Under the pieces are notes generated by a model that saw only the letters and a list, made by a program, of their open reading frames with translations, was not told the DNA's origin and did no database searches. Of a DNA stretch of 60,000 nt, positions 34,529 to 45,570 are shown in pieces. Origin of the DNA: Lingula anatina (lineage: Eukaryota; Brachiopoda; Lingulata; Lingulida; Lingulidae); assembly GCF_001039355.2 (NCBI RefSeq), contig NW_019773513.1:306448-366447 (forward strand), given 5' to 3'. Numbering within the stretch: position 1 is the first letter of the stretch; every line of letters starts with the position of its first letter. The position numbers and the translations under genes were made by a program.

Positions 34529-37500
34529 GTTAGTAAGAAGAATGCAGGCTCCAAAAATCATTCAAGCCACATGGCATGTACAATTACATGTGTATCGATA
34601 TGATGGAAATTATGGAGCAGCTTAGGCCTTATATATATATATATATAGCTGTTTTGTTATCTTTTATAATAGGCTTTGCGACATTAAATATCTTTTCCCG
34701 CAGCGACTTATAAGAAGTAAATACTAGTATATGTGCGGTAATACACCTGTAGGCCTACTATGTATGTATGACATGAAAAATTCATAAGAAGACTGTAAGC
34801 ATACCAGAGCTCGGGGAAAGTGGACTGTAGTTCATTGGTTGTTCTACCGGTCGTTGACCGCGGCCAGACAAGTTCAGGTCACCTTGACAAGGAACGCGTG
34901 AACTAACGATCGACCTACTTTTAAGAACTAGGGCAACGCCACTTCCTACGCAGGTGCAAAACAGTCATTAGCCGTGAACTTGAGGAAGGCGCCGCTGCAG
35001 CCCCTTTTTATAGGGCTCATTTCCAAAGACACTATCGGTCAACCAAGATCGATCCAGCTTCGTAGGGACTCTCGCTGAATGCAGTCAGTTTAACAGATTA
35101 AAACAACTCCTTCTGGCATTGAGTAGAATACAGAAAAAGGGGAAAGAGGTCCACTTTGTCTGAAAAAGAACCCGAGACTTTACATTGTTGTCTATAGACC
35201 TGGCGTTCACGCTGTGTTCATCATGATTTATGATTTCGCTACTTTTAATAACTAAGGCCGCAGATCAAAATAACCGTTTTTTTAAATTAAAATCATTTGA
35301 ATGATCTGCTGGTGTACATATATGTAGCTCATTGGTTTCACTGTAAACGAACATCGCCCTTTGACAGTGCGTAGGATTTTAAAAACACAATTTTTTCACC
35401 TCTCTTCTCAAATTTCTATTTTATTTGTGCTGCAGTACGCGCTCCTTACACTTTCTCGTTTCTTTCATCCAGTAAACGACGAGGTAAACCAGTAAACCAC
35501 AAGGCATTGTCACATAACAAAGTTGTTGGATATACATGATTGTTTAAAGGGCTACTCCTTGGGATTTACCCAACAATAGATTTCCCTGGGGAACTAATCA
35601 AATTTTTTCGTATTTTGTTTTTTTTTTTTTAGCAATTTTTGCTTGTACTACCAGGTTGAGTTCCTTAGGTAAGCGACCGACGGAGTTTTCACCTGGTGAT
35701 TATCTCTTTTGCCCGCACGCTATTTTCTACAGACGGCAATGGCTTTAATGGTATTATTAGAATCTTTCAGCACCATCATGGGTCTTTCACCTAACAAACG
35801 GCGGGGTAAACACCCGTAGGTGAAATTGCATGCGGTTTGTGCGTGTATCGTATACTATACAGTGTCGGGCATTGTAATATCCCGGGAGCAACGACCGCTC
35901 TTATATCACTCACTGCAAGTGGTAAAGGCCAAGCTCGTGCGTTAAATCTGACATTATGCTTGCTCCTCCCACTGTAGGTAAAAATAACTGCAAGGATTCC
36001 GCTTGTGATTTTTTTTGTGTGTGTGGCTGTCACAGAACAGTGACCTTTTACGTAAGTGGTCTTTTTTTTTTCAAGTTTATCAAAGTGGGATCCTTCAAAC
36101 TCCATTGCATGCTACCGGTTTTTCTACCCTTTCAGGCATTCCTTCTTTTCAGATCATTACAATTGTGAAAAAAATGATTATCTCAAGTGTCAAAAAAAAA
36201 AAAAAGAATTTACGCAACCAGAGCTCTTTTATTAAATCAACAATAGCTGACTTTTATGTACTCAAATGCATTTACCGAGCACTTTATGTTTCACTATTTA
36301 CTAAATGTTGAACTAACTTGCGTATATGAGAGCTCGAGTACCGGTAACATGACATAGTAAGTCATTCACCGCAGGTCACTGACATCTAGAAAGTCGGCAT
36401 TGAAATCAATAGCCGCCATATGAGCACTCATGTGCGTTGACCTCATTGTGTCCCCGGCAGGTCGTTGGCCGCACAGTGAGGGAGCTTGCCGTTTGGATAT
36501 CTATATTTTGCAAAAACATCGCTACTATCAGACATACCCTAGATGTGTGCATTTAGCGTTCAAGTTTATTAGTATTGCTTCTTTTACGCTCATAAATACC
36601 AAGGTGAAGATCCCTCGCCGCAGGTTTTTTTTTAAGTTGTGGTCGTTAACCGCATTTGTAACCTAGATATGCAAATAAGCCTCGTTTCTGGGAAGATCAG
36701 TCAGGTCAATCAGGACAGAATAATGTTATATAGAGGCGTATACAATAGCATCGTATATACATTCATAGCGGTTGTGTGTTCAGCGGGTTCGCGTTTAAAT
36801 CTTTAATGGTTTGTATATTTAAAGTTACTTTTAATCAGCGGTAAGATTGGACACAATTTTCTCGTGACTGTTGCACCTAACAAAACAAAAACCCTTTAGA
36901 GTGAATTTGAACATGTTGATCTGTAAGGTAATTGAATGGAGATAAAAGAAAAATAACATAAATTAATACGAGATCAAAAGAATCTTATATTTTGAAGACC
37001 AGTCCTTAAAGATCATTTACTATAACTTGTGGAATTTTCTTTTTAGATGCTTCTACTAGTGAGAGTTCAACTTCGACAACGCCCACGGGCACGTGTTCGC
37101 CTGAGTTGCCCCCGGTCCCCTCCCGTCAGTGCCTCATATGTGGAGACAAGGCGACGGGGCTGCATTACGGCGTGCTGTCGTGTGAGGGGTGCAAAGGTAA
37201 AGTCTTCCGGTCACAAGAAATTTTTTACATCGCGTGACGGCATTTACTGGTTGAAGACCTATCATATGATAATGGCGTATTGGTTTGGAGGGATATAAAT
37301 TGAAAAGAATCACGATGACACTGGTAGGGTTTTATTAAAGTGGCAATTGCGAATTGGTCTAAATAATTACAGAATTATGGAACCTCGAAGAAGATTTATA
37401 ATGAAAATAGAAGAGAAACCTCGTAAACATGAAAACCTCGTTTTTATGCCTGATCAAATCTCACAATATTTCTGCCAGGTATCGTGCTTTAAGAGTCAAG

Positions 37501-39825
37501 GACTCTGCATTGTCCTGATGCATCTAAAAGTGTTCTTTTCCCTTTTTTTGACCGTCAGGTTTTTTCATGCGTTCAGTGCTGAATAGATCCACCTATAAAT
37601 GTAAAAACCACGGTCGGTGTGTTATGAACAAAAGGTCTAGAAACCGCTGTCAGTACTGCCGGCTGTCCCAGTGTCTTAAGATTGGAATGAACAAAGGAGG
37701 TGAGCTACACATGCAAATTATTTTATTTTATTTTCTTATATTTTATTTTATTGTGTGTGGTTGGTAGGGGGATAGCGGAAGAGTAACTCGATCAAAAAGT
37801 TTACAAAAATACCATTTCTAGTACATTCAGAACAGGTTTTGTCGCTACAACTTAAGGGGTATGCCGCCATGGGTATTTAGTTATTTTTTCTCTTTTGTGC
37901 TGCACGATTTAGTGAAATGCTGTTGATTTGTATTGTTTCAGCTATAAGAGAGGATCGCATGCCCGGTGGTAGATCACGCCATGTTGGACAATATAAGGTA
38001 CTGGTGACACAGCAGTGGACAAACTTCTCATGCATAGGAGGCGCCAGTAGTCTAAATTGTACCCCCCCCCCCAATCCCCCTGTATATATAAAAGTTTAAT
38101 TTATTGGAGTTTGGTTGAGTTATTAATCGTAAAAAAATAGTCACATTACCAATAATATATTTGAGAATTATGTGTAATATTTAAGTTTCAGTTATGTCGG
38201 TAGCTTTCATAAATCTTATGCTTTTATTTTTCGGGAACACAAAATGAACAATCCAGTTTTGGGAGTGGGTGAGTAGTATCTGACATATTCTTCTATAATG
38301 CTTTCTTTGTATTTTTAGTATTCACAACAGAAAATGGAGCGGATACTTAGTGGATATTACTCTGATAGTGATACGGAATCTGCACAAAGTCTCAGTCCTA
38401 GCCATCTTTCTGATGGCGCGGAAAGTATTGAGTGCAAAGTAAGCCTCTCTCTCTCTCTCTCTCTCTCTCGTAGATTCTTTTCTAGGTGACATGCTACTAA
38501 GCGTGCACCAGTTTACCTCTTAAGACATGAAGTAAACACACAGAGTTATCATTTACCCATTTCTTCTCCCGTAGTAATACTTTCAGGGGCATTAATCAAA
38601 TTGAAATAAAAAATAACGATCGTTTTTAAAGCGGCATATAATTCCAAGACACATATAGGTGCATGATCACCTGTCGGACGTAAATATGAATAACCCTTTG
38701 AAATAATAACTCAATTAGCGTTCCTTTTTTAACCTTTCAGTCGGCCAGTGATGCACGCCCAATTTGCCAGTGCCCTCAAGACATCCTGGACAACCACAAT
38801 CTCCGTCTGTGGCGACTGGCTCTCCCGCGTCTCCTGGAGCTTGACCAGAACCCCTTGCTCACCGTGTTCCCAAACTGTGATGGACAATTGTCTGATGGCG
38901 ACATGTTATCTCTCATTAACGACCTTGCCATAGAACTTTGTAAGCGACAGAGCGGTTGGGTGAAGAATCTCCCCATCTATGGCTCTATCCCGCTGAGTGA
39001 CATTGCGTCTTTAACCACGGATAGTTTCTTTGAGGTGACGATACTGAGCTCGCTGATGATGAGGAGGAACGGGCTGGCGTCTCACCTGCGCCAGGCTATG
39101 ACCAGGTACCAGCCGTCTAAAGAATCTTTACAAGCTCAAAGTAAAAGCCTAACGGCCGCCTTTTACCAGGTGTGCAGTAAGATACTGCAGCTGAGACTTA
39201 CCATGGAAGAGTTTGCCTGCCTGAAGGCATTGTCCTTCCTTCAACCAGGTAGTTATCGATGGCTTATACTTTATGTTATAATAATTCATTATCCGTTCTA
39301 AACAATTTTTTCATGATTCTTGTCTGGAGTGAATACTGGAATGTCAACTGAATTGTAAAGTGCAATATTGTACGATATTCGTGTTTTTCCTAAAATGATA
39401 TTTTTAAAGTTACCCCAGACACCGTGGTGTGTCGGTCCCATTTTGCCATTTATTTTTCTTGTTGTCCCGTCCACCAAATCCTCCAGTTGATTTCCTCTCA
39501 ATGTGACCTATACGAACCCTCATACTACAGGTACAGGCAAACAAGGCAAACCTAATTACTGTAAAGTGTTTCTTTAATATTTCCAGACAGGCTCAACTGT
39601 CAACACCAATGCCTTGTGTCACACCACCGGGACAAGTACGAGAATCTCGTTCGTGACATCTCGTCCTCTTCTGGAGGAACGCTGGATCCCGAGAGGGCTT
39701 CAAATATCATCAAGGTTCGCTGCCTTCTCACGGCAGTGTCTGCAGAACTGCGTGAAATGCCCCTCGACGATTTGCCAGTTGTGTTGAAATGTCTCTTTAA
39801 CATAGAAATGAAGCCGAGCAAGTGA
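34381..39825 (+). CDS. NR6A/GCNF-like orphan nuclear receptor
   Basis: Exons: one first exon (B2 here), then 37047-37196, 37559-37699, 37942-37997, 38319-38438, 38741-39248, 39587-39825. All phases agree, giving about 451-453 aa. The DNA-binding domain starts [20 protein letters not shown] with P-box CEGCKG. The second finger is C-x5-C-x9-C-x2-C ([20 protein letters not shown]). The extension after it, [12 protein letters not shown], is the hallmark that points to NR6A (germ cell nuclear factor/HR4) over other receptors. A Ser-rich hinge ([14 protein letters not shown]) precedes the ligand-binding-like domain, which ends [12 protein letters not shown] proteins bind DR0 AGGTCA sites and mostly repress genes in germ and stem cells (family knowledge). 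An Arg/Lys to Met change (GFFMRS for the usual GFFKRS) in the recognition helix is notable. AATAAA lies at 39921. Confidence 0.88.
34529..37046. other. First intron of the NR6-like gene
   Basis: No supported exon. It holds AGGTCACCTTGAC at 34876-34888 (two facing receptor-type half-sites). It also holds a sequence shared with 26430-26500 (the 'CACCTTGACAAGG ... GTGAACT' segment). Several small open frames look incidental. Confidence 0.5.
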
Positions 39826-39880
39826 AAGGTCCCACAAAAGAACAGCAAAGCTGCAAGATGTCTTATTATATTTCTATCTT

Positions 39881-40152
39881 AAGGTGATAACAACTCTACA
39901 TATGAGATTCAACATTTCCCAATAAACATTTTTAACAATTCGTAGAAATATCATAAATTCAATTTTACCTCCAAAATGACGGCCAGCGCAATTATTCTGA
40001 AATCTGACCTTGCCACCCGAGCACGTGGGCCTGAAATGGCTACCATCCGTAATTATCTCATAAGTTATTATTACAAAAAAAAAATGTCGTTTACCACGGG
40101 AAAATCCTTTTGTGGAACTTTTTCGGCCATAAAGGAAGAGTTGTCATCCTTT
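39881..40152. mobile_element. MITE related to the 11621 element
   Basis: Left end AAGGTGATAACAACTCTACA and right end GGAAGAGTTGTCATCCTTT are inverted copies of each other. Both resemble the ends at 11621-11949. Inner parts also share similarity (ATTATTCTGAAATCTGA; GCACGTGG). It starts 55 bases after the receptor stop codon and supplies the AATAAA at 39921. Confidence 0.65.
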
Positions 40153-43100
40153 CAAGGTCAAACTGGTAATATTTTTCATATTAGTATTTTTCACTTGATA
40201 GGTATGATTGTCTTTTTTGTGATATAAGTTTATTCTATGACGGCATACGAAAATCGTTGCCGTTTGTATGAAAATGCGTTCAGATAACTCTACATGTTCC
40301 CGTTGAGGAACAAATGTACCGGGTACATGCATTTCCATGCTTAGGCATGGTTTTAACATTCTTACATTCCTTGTTATAACAGCATTTAAAAAGCGGACTT
40401 CCAGTTGGTGATGTACATGTAATAGTAACTAGTTCCACTGGCCAATGCTAGATATCAGAAGTGGGTAAGGTGTGTGTGTGTGTGTGTGGGGGGGGTGGGG
40501 GGGTGGGGGTGGGGGTGGGGGGGTGCGCAGTGGTCATTTGCATTAATAGAAAAAAAAAACAGAAGGGTGGGGGTGGGGAATCCAATGCTTCCTTTGTAAC
40601 CGGTGCAGACAAATTCGCTTTGACCCGTGACAGATAGCAGACTTCTACTCAAAAGTGATGACTGTACAGATGTTTCATCATTTTGCCTTTGTCTTCCAAG
40701 AAGAATCCCCCGCTTGTTCTGCAGACGAGATGACAAGACAATTTCAAACTCGTGGTGAATGTATTATGGGTTTCTAAGAACTTTTGTCTTATGTGTTATT
40801 GCGCATCACTTTTTACCAGCTCAAATCAACCGTCTGTTCCTTCGTAAATAGACTCACGCAAAGCCCTTTTAGCATTAAGATTTTTTTCTGATACGATGCC
40901 AGGCAATAGAAAAAATCATGAAACCGAAAAAAAGACCTCCACCCCCAAAAAACGCCGATATGACGTCATCGGCAAAATGGCTATGCTTCATCTGAACAGC
41001 TTATGAACATGATATGATAAATTTATAACTATCAGTATTATGTTAAGGCGTTTAAGCTTGGTACTGCCTAACGTGGTAAATGGCCTGAAAGGAAGGCAAA
41101 ATAGAGATTCAGAAGATAAAGCCTAGTATCCTCCCAGGATAAAGCTAATATCCTTGTAGGATACAACCCTATATTCTCGTAGGATAAGATTATATGGGGG
41201 TCACTATGTTCTGCGGAATACTTCATAGAAGGTTGTGTTTGACATGTGATTTAAAAAGCTTCCTTATATTATATATCTTTGGATTGTTTATAGCATACAT
41301 ATATGTTGAGAGATATTTTTGTTGTAAAGCTTATTTTCATTACTTGTTGGCAAATAAAATGTGTTTTGAAAACCTCCCTTTGCTGATTGCGTTGATTGCG
41401 ACAAGAGAGGATCCTAAAGGCGGGGACCACAGAAAACACACCGGACACCGATCTGATACTCTGGACAGCCGCGTTCATACACAAACTTATGAGAAATCCA
41501 TAACAAGCAAATCATACTTATTTAATTTAATATATCATGCTAGTAAATATTTGATGAACAGACATTGCTTGTGATATATTACGCAGAGACAAATTACTCA
41601 TTATGTATTACTGGAGGGACCCAAAGGGTATTTTCGCTTTCCTTGAAAGCCACTTTTTATCTCCCAAGATGAAGCTTCCGTGAAGCACCCCATTCCCGTG
41701 ACTCAACGAAGTCATTGTAGTCGTTGATCAATGCGTGTTTGTCAACACACCGGCCTGGCATTTGTATGATACCCCGTACAGCTGCGTTCGCAAACAAATG
41801 TGTGAGAAATCCGTGTATACGCCTGCGCAACATGTAATTTAGCTTTGATGAAAAGACACTTTGATGTTAGTTTTGATAATGTAGACACAAACAAAGTTTA
41901 TAGTGTATTACAAGAAAAATAAACATTTAAATAAATAAATAAATAAATATAGGTATTAGAATGATAAATATTTCAAATGAAATCAAGTCATATGACACGC
42001 AGCAAATATGTGCACCTTAACCTCTAGAACTGGGTTTCACCCGCACATGATCATCATCATGTATCATTCATAAAATGACATATTGCGACAGACAGACAGG
42101 GGGATGAACTGTAGAAGACCTTTACCTAAAATACACATACACATGCATATATCCAATCAACTGACAACTCAAATACATCAAATGTTTGTAAATAACAATA
42201 TAAGATGCCCAGAGACGACCGTATCAATGCCCCTCTTCACTGTCACTTTAGATATTTTTTTTGAAACATTTAAAAATAATGACAGCTATAAAACGACCCA
42301 TTATAAAGATAGTGCCATGATGTTTCACCGGTGACATAGCATAGCGCACGTTCTGGTCAGGAGACACGGAAGGAGGTAGGTCCTTAACTGTCTAGCTATT
42401 GGTTGTTAATTTCAAGTTTGCTTAATTTTGTTTACTAAATAAGATATAAAGATTGGCATCATTTGCCGCTTCAGTTTGTCAACAATTGGGTTTTTTTTTA
42501 GTTATGTGCTGTTTCGTAATTTGCTTGAGATAAAATAAGAAAAGAATATAAATAAATGTTTCCCAATGCGTTATGGATTCCGGTGTAACATGACAGAGAG
42601 TCCCCCACGATATAGAGTCCGCTTCCCATTTATTTGGATAGGTAAACCTCGCCCTAGAATTTGATCCGCTTAGGTCAGACTAACCCTAACCATCATAACT
42701 AAATGGAGGCCAGACTTTCTGTTACACGTACCCTCAGTTTCGTTACACCGGATCATCACTGAGATCAAACGTTTAGGAAGCTGCACGTCACCTTATATAA
42801 AGGCACTCAATGTGTGTTTAATGTAGACCTTATGCCATAAGTGATTTTCTTTAAAACCTCAACACTTAATTAACAATCCAATGAACAAGAAGAACACCAT
42901 TCCAATACCGTGGACAAAATCTTGATATATGAGCCCAGGTTTTTGTTTTAAGTTTTGATTATTAAACCTCAGCCTCCTCACCCTCTCTTTCTTTCTTTCT
43001 CTCTCTCTCTTTCTCTCTCTTGCTGGAGATGGAGTCTGGTGTATTGCTCATAACAGTAAAAGAAAAATTAAGAGCTTAAATACTGGTTTTGTGGAAACAT

Positions 43101-44750
43101 TAATATCTGCTGGGCTTAAAATTGGACTGATAACTGTTTGAACACTTATGAAATCCCTAAATATTCAATGTATTGAATATTGTTTTTATTTTAAAAATAA
43201 CCTGCTTCTCGGTTCAGATATCAAACGAACAAGGGCACTGCTTAATGTGGCCATTGATGAAACGCCTGGAATTTTATAAGGATATAAAAAGAACATTAGG
43301 ATCAAAAACACTTCTTTAAAATTGGATTGCTGAAAACATTTTGGTTTTGCATGTAGAACGCTTAGAGTGTAAAATTGCTATGCTATAACACGCGTAACGT
43401 TTTTTTTTCATCCTTACAAAAACGCACCTATGCCGAAGCGTACCACACATATTTCGAGACGAGACTGTCGCAAGCACACCGTTCTCTTCATTTCATCTAT
43501 TAGGTAATATTTTGCTATGGACGAAATCAATGAGTGATATTACTTTTGTTTTATTCGAATGATATGTACATAATTCATATCAATTTAAAATGACGGTCAT
43601 GACTAAAGAGAAACGAAGACAAATACCATTTAGGAAGGGACGTACAGCAACATGCTCGAGCGTTTAACCAAACAACATTATATTGTACATGTAAATGGGG
43701 CATATTAAAGCTCTGTTACATTAAGAGAATTACAGAATATCTATCGGGCAGACAATCTTTGACATATGGTGACTTTATGCGGCCATTGGCGACGCCTGTG
43801 GCATTTTATAGAGATAAGAGGCCATAAACAACAGAAAATAGTTTTATTGAATTGTTTTACTGAAAACAGAGTTTAAATTTATTTTAACATGCGCAACGCT
43901 ATTTTACCCTTCCAAAAGGCAAGGCGTGGCACATGTTTCGTGACCGAACTGTGGAAAGCATACTGTTCTCTTTGTTTTATGTAATAAATAATACTTTGCT
44001 ATGGAATCAATAGGTGTTATCACTTTTATTTTATTCGAGTTCGGAATAGATGTACGTAATTCGTATCGCCATAAGATAATAACCAAGACTGAAAAAAAAA
44101 AAAAAAAAAAAACGAAGACGATTCAGGCACGACCGTGGAGGAACAGCAAATGAAGAATTGCAGTATTTCGCAGATTTTAATCTTTTTAACTGTTTTAATT
44201 GTTTTAATACGCTTTGAACACACCGCACCGGTTTACATTGGGTCGGGTGATGTTTGAATAAATTTGTGGATAATGTCTATTAAACGTTCAGGGTGAAAAG
44301 GTGATGGTTGACATGAACACGGTTTCGGAGATAACTGCTAGGGCAAACTGTCTGGGGGTTATGTACTTTTTGTTTCACTTTGGCGTGTTATATAAACCTA
44401 GACGTTTTGGACACTTCTGCTACAAACATGCAATATTGAACACCAAGTGTACAACAATGACGATGCGTACAACAAGGAAACCATACCAGGTCCGTATCCA
44501 GCAATTTCAAAAGAGGGGTCCTTTTCCTGAAAAAGTGGACCTTTTACCATAAAATCTTCATGTACCTAGATAAGCATTTACCCAGATGGGACCTTTTCCC
44601 GGCAAAGGGGGGGGGGGGTTCTTTTGAAACTCCCGAAACCCCCTGGTTACGGGCCTGCAAACTCCCACTCACACCGGCCGGTCCGACTGAAGGCTCCCTT
44701 GATAAACGCTGCTCGAAATTAATGCGGCGGTAAATTTAATATACCGTATA

Positions 44751-44812
44751 CGTAGAAGAAAACGCACCCCAAAGCAGTTTGACCCAGATGGTAAACGGTG
44801 TACTGTGACGGA
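44751..44812 (+). pseudogene. Copper amine oxidase fragment
   Basis: About 60 bases beginning CGTAGAAGAAAACGCACCCC match 46633-46694 of the downstream amine oxidase (residues RRKRIPKQFEPDGKRY), with about eight differences including a 1-base loss that breaks the frame. No other part of an oxidase gene is seen near it, so it is a relic. Confidence 0.7.
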
Positions 44813-45570
44813 AGGCGAGTTTAGTATCTGAATATTAATATTGTTTTAATTGTTTCGATACGCTTTGAGCACATCACTCCGGTTCAAATTGGGTCGGGTG
44901 ATGTCTGAGTTAATTTTGGAATAATGTCTATTATACGTTCAGGATGAAGAGGTTGACACTAACGCAGTTACGCAGATTCAGTGTAAACTCTCTGCGGCTC
45001 ACGCACTAATTGTTTGACATGTGATATAAACCTAGACTCTTTTGACACCGCCGCCATAAAAATGCATGTATTCAAACTTTTAATGAAACAAATAGTGGTA
45101 TTGTGCAAGTAGAACCCAGAGGTTATGTTAAGCTAAACATGTTATGCTAAGATAAAGAACTACGCCCATTGAAAAAAATTGAGGAATTAGGACCTGCAAA
45201 ATTTTAAGGGTAAAAAGTTTTAGTTTAAGTGTGATTACTAAAGTGTGCGTTTTCCCACATGAAGTATAATGGCGTACATGAAATAAAATTATACGTTTAC
45301 AAATTCTATCAAATAAAGATATCGTGGTAGAGGTTGACATGCAAACTACCACCCAACTATACAAATATCTTCGACTTCAACACTGTTTGTACCTTTCAAA
45401 GTGCGAGGTACACATGTATTCCAAATTAGAAAGTGGTAGAAGCTTATTATCATGTGTTAGCCAAGGGGATGCTCCAGGGTACAACGTAATTTTGTTTTAT
45501 TAATTAATATTGATATCAAGCTGAATGGGTTATTATTTCTAATATCCTTTTTTCATGATTTTTCGCTATC

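Larger units (their letters stand above)
30214..34575. repeat. Second copy of the 4.4-kb first-exon block
   Basis: Matches about 25788-30176 with scattered substitutions and small indels. Within it, units B1 (about 31400-32920) and B2 (about 33080-34528) are themselves diverged tandem copies, as are A1 and A2. Confidence 0.9.
39826..45570. other. Intergenic region between the receptor and amine oxidase genes
   Basis: No intact gene was found. It contains a MITE (39881-40152), a G-rich tract (40478-40526), a pair of diverged repeats at about 41430-41570 and 41740-41880, and TC-rich tracts near 42990. Diverged tandem repeats lie at about 43060-43600 versus 43750-44090, and 44150-44480 versus 44850-45060. 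A copy of the 26580-type repeat lies at 44500-44650, and an amine oxidase fragment at 44751-44812. Confidence 0.6.
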
